Shown: positions 1 to 6,153 of the stretch, piece by piece
Layout of the letters: every line of letters begins with the position of its first letter
How positions within the stretch are numbered: the first letter of the stretch is position 1
Made by a program: the position numbers and the translations under genes
Notes under the pieces: generated by a model
Database searches by the model: none
Seen by the model: only the letters and a program-made list of their open reading frames with translations
What the model was told of the DNA's origin: nothing
Assembly: GCA_030550695.1 (NCBI GenBank)
Contig: JAUQOX010000175.1
Coordinates: 1-6,153 of the forward strand
Direction of reading: 5' to 3'
Length of the DNA: 6,153 bases
From: Gemmatimonadota bacterium
Lineage (GTDB): Bacteria > Gemmatimonadota > Gemmatimonadetes > Longimicrobiales > Gaopeijiaceae

Positions 1-3000
1 CTCGAAACGAACACCTTCAACGCCCAAGCCGTTTCCTTGGGGGACTACGGCCTGGAGGCCCGCGTCTTCGAGATCAACCGGGCAGCCGCCGCCCTGGCTC
101 GGGAGGCGGCCGATGCCGCCTGGGCGGCCACCGGGCGGCCCCGGTGGGTGGCGGGGGCGTTGGGGCCTACGAACCGGATGGCGAGCCTTGCCGCCGGGGT
201 GGGCGAGGCGGGGAGCCGGGGGGTCACCTTCGAGGACTTGGCGGCGGCCTACGAGGAGCAGGTGAGGGGACTCCTGGCGGGGGGGGTGGATCTCCTCCTG
301 GTGGAAACCGTCTTCGACACCCTCAATGCCCGGGCGGCCCTTTGGGCCGTGGGGGAAGTGCTGATCCGGGAAGGCCGGGCCACCCCCGTGGTGGTGAGCG
401 GCACCATCACCGACCGGTCCGGCCGGGTCCTTTCCGGCCAGACCCTGGAGGCCTTCTGGAACTCGGTGCGGCACGGTGTGGCAGGGGCCTTTCCTGCGGG
501 GCGCCCGCCCTGGCAGGTGCTTGAGGGGTCCAGCACGGGCCTCTTCGGAGTCGGCCTGAACTGCGCCCTGGGGCCCGATCTGTTGCGCCCTCACCTGGAG
601 GAGCTGGCCGCCCTGGCCGACTGCTGGGTCTGGGCGTATCCCAATGCCGGCCTGCCCAACGAGTTGGGGGGGTACGATCTGAGTCCCGACGACATGGCCC
701 GCGCCCTGGGGGAGTTTGCCGGGTCGGGTCTGGTGAACGTGGTGGGAGGGTGATGCGGAACCACCCCGGAGCATATCCGCGCCATAGCCCGAGCGGTGGA
801 CGGCCTTGCCCCCCGCATCCCCCCCGGGCGTCCGGTCCGGACCCGTCTGGCCGGTCTCGAACCCCTCGAACTGGGACCAGGGTCGCTGTTCGCCAACATC
901 GGCGAGCGCACCAACGTGACCGGTTCCCGCCGTTTCCGCCGTTTGGTGGAAGCCGGCGACTACGAGAAGGCCTTGGCGGTGGCCCGGGAGCAGGTGGCCG
1001 GGGGCGCCCAGCTCCTGGATGTCAACCTGGACGAAGGGCTCCTGGATTCCGTAGAGGCTATGCGGAGGTTCTTGGCCTTGGCGGGATCGGATCCGGAGAT
1101 CGCCCGGGTGCCCGTGGTGGTGGACTCCTCCCGATGGGAGGTTCTCCTTGCGGGGATGCGGTGTCTACAGGGAAAGGGGATCGTGAACTCCCTTTCCCTC
1201 AAAGAGGGGGAAGAGGTGTTCCGGGAACAGGCCCGGGTGGTGCGGCGGCACGGACATGCCGTCATGGTCATGGCCTTCGACGAGAAGGGTCAGGCGGATA
1301 CCCTGGAGCGGAGGGTGGAGGTGTTGAGACGGGCCTACCGCATCCTGGTGGAGGAGGAGGGGTTCCCCCCTGAGGATATCGTCTTGGATCCCAATGTGTT
1401 TGCCGTGGGGACGGGTCTCGCCGAGCACGACCGGTACGCAGTGGATTTTCTGGATGCTGTGCGGATCCTCAAGGAGGCCTGTCCCCATGCCCTCACCAGC
1501 GGCGGGGTGAGCAACCTTTCCTTCTCGTTCCGGGGCAGCCCTGCGGTGCGTGAGGCCATGCACGCGGCGTTCCTCAAACACGCCATCGCAGCCGGTCTGG
1601 ACATGGCCATCGTGAACGCCGGGGCCCTACCCGTCTACGACGAGATTCCCCCCGAGATCCTGGAGGCGGTGGAGGATGTGATCCTGGCCCGGCGCCCCGA
1701 CGCCACCGAGCGGCTCGTTGCCCTGGCGGAACGGTATCGGGGGAAGGAGGAGCGGGAAGGGGAGAACCCCGCCTGGCGGTCCGGCCCGGTGGCGGAGCGC
1801 CTGCGGCACGCCCTGGTCAAGGGGATCGAAACCTACCTGGAAGAGGATGTGGAGGAGGCCAGAAGGCTCCTGGGCCACCCTTTGGCGGTCATCGAAGGCC
1901 CCCTGTTGGACGGGATGAAGGCCGTGGGGGAGCTCTTCGGTTCCGGGCGGATGTTCCTGCCCCAGGTGGTGAAGAGCGCCAGGGTCATGAAACGGGCGGT
2001 GGCCTACCTGGTGCCGTTCCTGGAAGGGGAGGGTGTTCGGCCGGGGGGGCGGGGGAGGGGGCGGGTGCTCCTGGCCACGGTCAAGGGCGATGTGCACGAC
2101 ATCGGCAAGAACATCGTGGGGGTGGTCCTCCAGTGCCACGGCTACGAGGTGGTGGATTTGGGGGTGATGGTTCCCGCCGAGATCATTCTGGAGAAGGCCC
2201 GGGACCTGGAGGTGGACGCCGTGGGGTTGAGCGGCCTGATCACACCCTCTTTGGACCAGATGGTCCACGTGGCCCAGGAGATGGAGCGGGAGGGTCTCCA
2301 GGTGCCCCTTCTTGTTGGAGGCGCCACCACTTCCCGCACCCACACGGCGGTGAAGATTGCGCCGGCCTACCCCAGGGCGCCGGTGGTCCATGTCCCGGAT
2401 GCTTCGCGCTGCGTGCCGGTCTTGTCCGACCTCCTGGACCGTGACAGGAGAGGCGATTTCGTGGCTAAGGTCCGCCGCGAATATGCTGCCCTTCGGGAGC
2501 GCCATCGGACCAGGAGGGAGGCGTCGGGACTGCTTTCCCTCGCCGAAGCCCGGGCCCGCCCGTTCCCCATCCGATGGGACGGGTATCGTCCTCCCCGTCC
2601 CGCCTCCATCGGCGTTCGCGTGTTGAACGACTATCCCCTCCAAGAACTGCTCCGCACCCTGGACTGGGGGCCGTTCTTCCAGGTCTGGGAATTGAAGGGG
2701 CCTTGGCCGGCCATCCTGGACGATCCTGTGGTGGGCCCTGAAGCCCGGCGGGTGTGGGAGGATGCGCAAGGTCTCCTGAAGGAAATCGTCTCCGGGGGGG
2801 CTCTGACGGCCCGGGCGGTCTTCGGCTTTTTCCCGGCGGCCTCCCGGGGGGATGACGTGGTGCTGTACGCCGACGATTCCCGGCAACGCGTGGCGGCGGT
2901 GGTCCCTTTCCTTCGCCAGCAGTTCGACAAGAGGGGCCCCGGGGGGAGCCCGAGACCCAACCTCTGCCTGGCGGACTTCGTGGCTCCGGAAGGGAGCGGC

Positions 3001-3585
3001 ATCGAGGATTGGCTGGGAGCCTTCGTGGTGACGGCAGGACACGGGTTGGAGAGACTGGTGGCTCGCTTCGAAGCCTCCCACGACGATTACCGGGCCATCC
3101 TGGCCAAAGCTTTGGCCGATCGGTTGGCCGAATCCTTTGCGGAAAGGCTGCACCAAAGGGTGCGGGTGGAGTTCTGGGGCTATGCCCCCCAAGACGCCCA
3201 CCTCACCAACCAGCAGTTGATTGCCGAGCAGTACCGGGGCATCCGCCCCGCCCCCGGGTATCCGGCCTGCCCCGACCACCAGGGCAAGGAGATCCTGTTT
3301 CGGATCCTCGGGGCGCCGGAGCGCATCGGCGTAAGCCTGACGGAAAGCTACGCCATGTACCCGGCAGCCACGGTGGCCGGTTGGTATTTCTCGCACCCCG
3401 AGAGTTTCTACTTCGGGATCGGGCGGATCGGCTTCGATCAACTGAAGGACTACGCCGAACGGACAGGCCGACCGCTGGCCGAGGTGGCTCGCAGCTTATC
3501 GGCCCATCTGGCCCACGGGGAGGGGGGGGAAGGGGCGGCGCAGGACGAAGAAGCCCCCGGGGCCGTGGAGCCCGACGGGGTATAG
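1..3585 (+). CDS. metH: Cobalamin-dependent methionine synthase MetH, 5' partial, with one in-frame TGA at the zinc site
   Basis: Transfers the methyl group of 5-methyl-THF to homocysteine through cobalamin, giving methionine and THF in the cytoplasm. The frame starts inside the homocysteine domain at LETNTFN; about 80 N-terminal residues are missing. Codons, counted from base 1: homocysteine domain 1-265, with GTITD, GLNCALGP (zinc Cys codon 188) and the zinc motif VVGG-TGA-CGTTPEHIR (codons 247-258). The folate domain starts near FANIGERTNVTGS (codon 297). The helical cap is near 605-680. The cobalamin domain has DVHDIGKN (lower-ligand His, codon 699) and GLSGLITPS (Ser codons 744 and 750). 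The AdoMet domain, about 870-1170, has RPAPGYPACPDH. Codons 188, 251 and 252 differ from E. coli Cys247, 310 and 311 by the same offset, 59. The TGA is the only disruption, so I annotate one gene; an ordinary gene caller would report 1-753 and 796-3585 separately. The C-terminus carries an extra acidic, Gly/Ala-rich tail of about 20 residues. Family assignment is certain; readthrough is inferred. Confidence 0.9.
751..753 (+). other. In-frame TGA replacing the first Cys of the MetH zinc motif; candidate selenocysteine codon
   Basis: The TGA sits in GGG-TGA-TGC-GGA-ACC, where MetH proteins have G-C-C-G-T. It differs by one base from TGC. It corresponds to E. coli Cys310, one of three zinc thiolates that bind and activate homocysteine. 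The other two ligands are intact (TGC at 562-564 and 754-756). The reading frame continues without interruption to 3585 and every downstream domain is conserved. Selenocysteine insertion, Cys-inserting opal suppression, a fresh nonsense mutation and a C-to-A sequence error all remain possible. The window holds no selA, selB, selC or selD gene to decide between them. Confidence 0.5.
767..779 (+). promoter_or_regulatory. Possible bacterial SECIS-like hairpin downstream of the TGA
   Basis: CGGA (767-770) pairs with TCCG (776-779) around the 5-base loop GCATA. The loop starts 17 bases after the TGA and its first base is G. As I recall it, the general bacterial SECIS pattern is a short upper stem, a G in the first two loop bases, and an apical loop about 16-37 bases after UGA; this fits. 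A second candidate is CCGC (777-780) with GCGG (793-796) around a 12-base loop that also begins with G. Both stems are only 4 bp. The first hairpin also occurs, base for base, after the TGC codons of the fusion gene (about 4503-4516), so it may simply be the coding sequence for P-E-H-I-R. Confidence 0.3.
2043..2065 (+). other. G-quadruplex-type motif at the start of the MetH cobalamin Rossmann domain
   Basis: Four G runs of 7, 5, 5 and 3 are separated by single bases (C, A, C). They encode a Gly/Arg linker, P-G-G-R-G-R-G-R, directly before VLLATVKGDVHDIG. Because the G-rich strand is the coding strand, the mRNA could fold. The run pattern is directly visible; folding and any effect on translation are unproven, and G-rich codons are common throughout this window. 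Confidence 0.35.
3517..3535 (+). other. G-rich tract in the MetH C-terminal tail
   Basis: G runs of 4, 8 and 4 are separated by A and AA. The run of eight can supply two tracts, so a quadruplex is formally possible. It encodes H-G-E-G-G-E-G-A, part of a non-conserved acidic tail that follows the last recognisable AdoMet-domain helix. Homopolymer runs of this length are also places where sequence errors or slippage can shift the frame, so the exact end of the tail is less certain than the rest of the gene. Confidence 0.3.
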
Positions 3586-3600
3586 CCCGATTCCGACGCC

Positions 3601-3632
3601 GGCTGGCGGGACGGCCAGCCATGGAGGTTTTT
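3601..3632 (+). terminator. Weak terminator-like hairpin between metH and the fusion gene
   Basis: GGCTGGC (3601-3607) pairs perfectly with GCCAGCC (3614-3620) around a 6-base loop. A run of five T (3628-3632) follows, but 7 bases after the stem rather than immediately. This begins 15 bases after the metH stop. The short T-run and its gap make it a poor intrinsic terminator; it may only reduce read-through, protect the mRNA 3' end, or be chance. Confidence 0.25.
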
Positions 3633-3659
3633 GGACCCGTGGAGACCGACGTAGCATGA
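3621..3659 (+). CDS. Possible 12-codon leader ORF coupled to the fusion gene
   Basis: ATG at 3621 opens a frame coding MEVFGPVETDVA whose TGA stop (3657-3659) overlaps the next gene's ATG as ATGA. Within it, GGAGG (3623-3627) lies 11 bases before an in-frame GTG (3639), which would give a still shorter peptide VETDVA. The fusion gene's own Shine-Dalgarno is weak (GGAG at 3641-3644, 11 bases from its ATG), so translational coupling through this frame would be useful. No family is recognisable, and a frame this short can arise by chance. Confidence 0.2.
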   Translation: MEVFGPVETDVA

Positions 3660-5545
3660 GCCCGCCAACCAGGACACACCGGTCCTTCCAAGACCTGTTG
3701 GAAGACGGCCGGATCCATGTTTTCGACGGGGCCATGGGGACCCTGCTCTACGAGCGGGGGGTGTTCGTGAACGTCTGTTACGATGCCCTCAACCTGGAAA
3801 GGCCGGATCTGGTGGGGCGGATCCATGCGGAATACGCGGCGGCAGGGGCGGAGATCCTGGAAACCAACACCTTCGGCGCCAACCCCGTCAAGCTCTCGGC
3901 TTTCGGGTTGGAGGAGAGGACCCGGGAAATCAACCGGGAAGGGGCGCTCTTGGCCCGGCGGGCCGCCCCCCGGGCGGTCATCCTGGGCTCGGTGGGGCCC
4001 CTGGGGGTGCGGATCGAACCGTGGGGTCCCACGGGGCAGGACGAGGCCGAGGCCTATTTCAGGGCCCAGGTGGAGGGTCTGTTGGAGGGAGGGGTGGACG
4101 GGTTCGTCCTGGAAACCTTTTCGGACTTCCGTGAACTGGAGGCGGCGTTCCGCGCCGTACGGTCCCTCAGCGATCTCCCGGTGGTGGCCCAGATGAGCTT
4201 GGGCCCCGACCTTCGCACCGCCTACGGTATGGAGCCCGAGGCCTTGGCCAAGGAGCTCGACCTTCTGGGCGCCGAGGTGGTGGGATGGAACTGTTCGGTG
4301 GGCCCCGCCATCATCCTGGAGGCCCTGGAGTTCTTGGCCCAGGCCACCAGCCGCCCCCTTGCGGCCCAGCCCAACGCCGGCCTGCCCCGACCGGTGGGGG
4401 ACCGGCGCATCTACATGGCCAGCCCGGACTACATGGCCCAGTACGCCCGGAGGTTCGTGGAGGCGGGGGTGCGGTTCGTGGGAGGGTGCTGCGGCACAAA
4501 CCCGGAGCATATCCGCAGAATTGCGGAAGCGGTGGGTTCCGTCGGGCCGAAGGTGGTGGTGGGGGTAGGGGAGAGGGGGGCGGGGTTGCCGAGGACGTCC
4601 GACGGAGGGGCGGAGGGGCCATCGAGGGTTGGGCACCATAAGCCCGTTCCCCTGGAGCGGCGCTCGGTGTTCGGGGCGGCCTTGGCACGGGGTGAGTTCT
4701 TGCGGACCGTCGAGCTGCTGCCGCCCCGGGGGTGGGACGTGGCGGAAATGGTGGCGGCGGCCCGGGCCGCCCGGGAGGGCGGGGCCCATGCGGTGACGTT
4801 GGCGGATACCCCACGAGGGCTTACCCGCATGGGTTCCGTGGCCGCGGGCCTGGTGGTCCAGCAGCAGGCGGGGGTGGAGGCGGTGGTGCATTACTCCTGT
4901 CGGAATCGAAATATGATGGGGATGATCTCGGACCTGCTGGGGGCGGCTGCCGCCGGGATCCGCAACCTGCTCCTGGTGAGCGGGGACCCTCCGGCCCCCA
5001 TGCCGGGCCCCGGTTTTCAGCCGGCGTTCGATATCGACTCCATCGGCCTCACCAACGTGGTGGCCGCCCTGAACCGGGGGGTGGGACCGGGGGGGAACCC
5101 CATCGGATCGCCCACCCGTTTCGTGGTGGGGGTGGCGGCCAACCCGGGAGCGCCGGACCTGGACCGAGAGGTGGGGCGGTTCCGGTGGAAGGTGGAGGCG
5201 GGGGCCGAGTTTGCCATTACCCAGCCGGTGTTCCAGGCCGAGGTCCTGGAGCGCTTCCTGGAACGGGTGGCGGAGTGGTCGATCCCCCTCCTGGCGGCCC
5301 TCTGGCCTCTGCGTTCCCTGCGGGAGGCGGAATTCCTGGCCAACGAGGTGCCCGGGGTGGTGGTTCCCCCGTGGGTGCTGGCCCGCATGGCCGACGCCGA
5401 GGCCCGAGGGCCCGAGGCAGCGCGGCGGGAGGGTCTCCGCGTGGCGCGGGAAGTCCTGGAAGCGATCCGCCCCATGGTTCGGGGAGTGCACCTGCATGTG
5501 TCCGGAGGCGACGTGGGATGGGCCCTCGGCCTGTTCGAGGAGTAG
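3656..5545 (+). CDS. Bifunctional homocysteine S-methyltransferase / methylenetetrahydrofolate reductase (YitJ-type fusion)
   Basis: A 629-residue two-domain enzyme, close in length to B. subtilis YitJ (about 610). Residues about 15-295 form a zinc-dependent homocysteine methyltransferase: FDGAMGT near 23, ETNTFGANP, GWNCSVGP (zinc Cys213) and FVGGCCGTNPEHIR (zinc Cys278 and Cys279, both TGC). A Gly-rich linker spans about 296-335. Residues about 340-625 form a flavin-dependent MTHFR barrel: TVELLPPRGWD near 350, TLADTPRG, HYSCRNRNMMG, LLLVSGDPP, VGVAANPGAP and FAITQPVF. The MTHFR half reduces 5,10-methylene-THF to 5-methyl-THF, the substrate for the upstream MetH. The methyl donor of the HMT half cannot be read from sequence; S-methylmethionine or AdoMet are known for relatives. 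The ATG at 3656 is the only start in the correct frame near the first conserved motif. It lies 70 bases after metH on the same strand, so co-transcription is likely. Confidence 0.93.
   Translation: MSPPTRTHRSFQDLLEDGRIHVFDGAMGTLLYERGVFVNVCYDALNLERPDLVGRIHAEYAAAGAEILETNTFGANPVKLSAFGLEERTREINREGALLARRAAPRAVILGSVGPLGVRIEPWGPTGQDEAEAYFRAQVEGLLEGGVDGFVLETFSDFRELEAAFRAVRSLSDLPVVAQMSLGPDLRTAYGMEPEALAKELDLLGAEVVGWNCSVGPAIILEALEFLAQATSRPLAAQPNAGLPRPVGDRRIYMASPDYMAQYARRFVEAGVRFVGGCCGTNPEHIRRIAEAVGSVGPKVVVGVGERGAGLPRTSDGGAEGPSRVGHHKPVPLERRSVFGAALARGEFLRTVELLPPRGWDVAEMVAAARAAREGGAHAVTLADTPRGLTRMGSVAAGLVVQQQAGVEAVVHYSCRNRNMMGMISDLLGAAAAGIRNLLLVSGDPPAPMPGPGFQPAFDIDSIGLTNVVAALNRGVGPGGNPIGSPTRFVVGVAANPGAPDLDREVGRFRWKVEAGAEFAITQPVFQAEVLERFLERVAEWSIPLLAALWPLRSLREAEFLANEVPGVVVPPWVLARMADAEARGPEAARREGLRVAREVLEAIRPMVRGVHLHVSGGDVGWALGLFEE
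4561..4585 (+). other. G-quadruplex-type motif at the HMT-MTHFR linker
   Basis: G runs of 5, 4, 6 and 4 are separated by TA, AGA and C on the coding strand, a textbook quadruplex pattern with very short loops. It encodes G-V-G-E-R-G-A-G in the non-conserved linker between the two catalytic domains of the fusion. A transient block here could slow ribosomes between folding units. That is speculation; linker Gly codons in a G+C-rich genome would produce similar tracts without any function. Confidence 0.35.
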
Positions 5546-5549
5546 CCGG

Positions 5550-5568
5550 GGGCCCCTCGGCGGGGCCC
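5550..5568 (+). other. GC-only hairpin after the fusion gene stop
   Basis: GGGCCCC (5550-5556) pairs perfectly with GGGGCCC (5562-5568) around the 5-base loop TCGGC. It starts 5 bases after the fusion gene stop and is followed by a run of eight C rather than T. It is therefore not a classic intrinsic terminator. It could stabilise the upstream mRNA or partly attenuate expression of the next gene. It does not overlap that gene's ribosome binding site. Confidence 0.3.
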
Positions 5569-5602
5569 GCCCCCCCCTCGGACACCTTCCCCGAAGCTTT
5601 GC

Positions 5603-5617
5603 GGAGGAGGGAGGGGG
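5603..5617 (+). promoter_or_regulatory. Strong purine-rich ribosome binding site for the MTHFR-like gene
   Basis: GGAGGAGGGAGGGGG, continuing as TCACC, closely follows the anti-Shine-Dalgarno complement AGGAGGTGATC. Its core GGAGG (5610-5614) ends 11 bases before the GTG at 5626. This favours GTG 5626 over the in-frame ATG at 5671, which would also remove the conserved V-E-L-R-P-P start of the barrel. Confidence 0.55.
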
Positions 5618-5625
5618 TCACCGCC

Positions 5626-6153
5626 GTGGAGCTTCGACCTCCCCTTCAGGGTCTGGCGGGGCCCAGGGCCATGGAGGCCTGGATCGGGCTCTACCATCGC
5701 ATCAGGAGCCTCTTGAGGGAAGGTTACTACCTGCTCCTTACCGACAACGCCGTGGGACAGGCCCAAGAAGAGAACCTGGCCCACCTCCAGGCCAACCTGG
5801 CCGATGAAGTGGATGCTGGCCGCGTGGTTCCCATTCTCACGGCCAAGCACTCTCTGGACTACTGCCTCTTGTACGCCGAGAGGGCGTGGAGCCAGGGGAT
5901 CCGGGCCTTGGTGGTGCTGGGAGGGGACCGGACCATAGGGCCCCCCCGGTGTGTTGCCCACAGCTACGAGCTTCGGCAGCGCATCCGCGAGCGGATCCCC
6001 GGCATGGCTCTGGGGGGGTGGGTGAACCCCCACAAGGATCCCCGGCAACAGGCGGCCTTTGTGGCGGACCCCGACTTTTGCGCCGATTTCTGGCTGGGCC
6101 AGGTGGTCTCCCACCACTCCGCCGACCGGGCGGAGGCCTTGCTGAAGGCCTTC
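5626..6153 (+). CDS. MTHFR-superfamily TIM-barrel protein, 3' partial
   Basis: 176 residues are visible from GTG 5626 and the frame is still open at the window edge. Its motifs line up in order with the MTHFR half of the preceding gene. VELRPP at residue 1 matches VELLPP. LLLTDNAVG matches the TLADTP strand. TAKHSLDYCLLYAERAWSQGIRALVVLGGD matches HYSC-to-SGDPP. ALGGWVNPHKDPRQQ matches VAANPGAPDL. ADFWLGQVVSHH matches FAITQPVF, with Gln conserved but the surroundings changed. The fold is therefore well supported. The proline pair after the G-D motif is replaced by R-T-I-G-P-P, so the substrate may be methylene-THF or another folate or C1 compound. The strong RBS and an 80-base gap to the fusion gene suggest the same transcription unit. 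Its specific function is not established by what is visible. Confidence 0.75.
   Translation, partial: MELRPPLQGLAGPRAMEAWIGLYHRIRSLLREGYYLLLTDNAVGQAQEENLAHLQANLADEVDAGRVVPILTAKHSLDYCLLYAERAWSQGIRALVVLGGDRTIGPPRCVAHSYELRQRIRERIPGMALGGWVNPHKDPRQQAAFVADPDFCADFWLGQVVSHHSADRAEALLKAF

Noticed and set aside
750..1373. Plus-strand frame beginning GTG-ATG across the metH TGA, suggesting a stop-start (TGATG) overlap
   Set aside because: It is not in the MetH frame. Its translation is low-complexity Gly/Pro/Arg sequence, so it is a shadow of metH and not a coupled gene.
1627..3441. Minus-strand open frame of 604 codons opposite metH
   Set aside because: Low-complexity composition with no family features; the plus-strand MetH cobalamin and activation domains explain the sequence fully.
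1..3585. metH as an ordinary decayed pseudogene
   Set aside because: There is no second stop or frameshift in about 3.6 kb, and all catalytic and cobalamin-binding motifs are intact. Only a very recent mutation or a sequence error would fit, and both are listed as alternatives to recoding.
3203..5497. Long minus-strand open frame (764 codons) opposite metH and the fusion gene
   Set aside because: It is rich in Pro, His, Arg and Gly with no recognisable motif, and lies opposite two strongly conserved plus-strand enzymes. This is typical antisense openness in G+C-rich DNA.
5017..6117. Minus-strand open frame spanning the end of the fusion gene and the MTHFR-like gene
   Set aside because: The plus strand encodes MTHFR motifs on both sides of a normal intergenic gap with a good ribosome binding site; the reverse frame has no recognisable domain.

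Overview
The window is G+C-rich bacterial DNA with three genes on the + strand, all of one-carbon/methionine metabolism. In order they are a cobalamin-dependent methionine synthase (metH, 5' end outside the window), a YitJ-type homocysteine S-methyltransferase/methylenetetrahydrofolate reductase (MTHFR) fusion, and the start of a divergent MTHFR-superfamily protein cut by the right edge. The HMT-MTHFR fusion and the base composition suggest a high-GC Bacillota lineage (Symbiobacterium- or Thermaerobacter-like). That placement is an inference and not firm.

Bases 1-3585 form one continuous metH reading frame interrupted only by a TGA at 751-753. All four MetH modules are present and well conserved on both sides of it: homocysteine-binding, folate-binding, cobalamin-binding and AdoMet activation. 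The TGA falls exactly on the first Cys of the C-C-G-T zinc motif, equivalent to Cys310 of E. coli MetH. The downstream frame has no credible start signal of its own. Bacterial-SECIS-like hairpins lie at plausible distances after the TGA. The options are a selenocysteine (or recoded Cys) codon at the catalytic zinc site, a very recent nonsense mutation, or a single-base sequence error. This is the main point of interest.

Bases 3586-3655 separate metH from the fusion gene. They hold a short hairpin with a weak T-tract and a possible 12-codon leader frame whose stop overlaps the next start as ATGA. Bases 3656-5545 encode the fusion, whose equivalent zinc motif is an intact TGC-TGC, a built-in comparison for metH. 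Bases 5546-5625 hold a GC-rich hairpin and a strong purine-rich ribosome binding site, followed by the partial MTHFR-like gene at 5626-6153.

Together the genes would reduce 5,10-methylene-THF to 5-methyl-THF (MTHFR modules) and pass the methyl group to homocysteine (MetH). The HMT half of the fusion is a second homocysteine methyltransferase. No RNA genes, mobile elements, CRISPR arrays or promoters are evident. The region upstream of metH, where a SAM riboswitch might lie, is not included.
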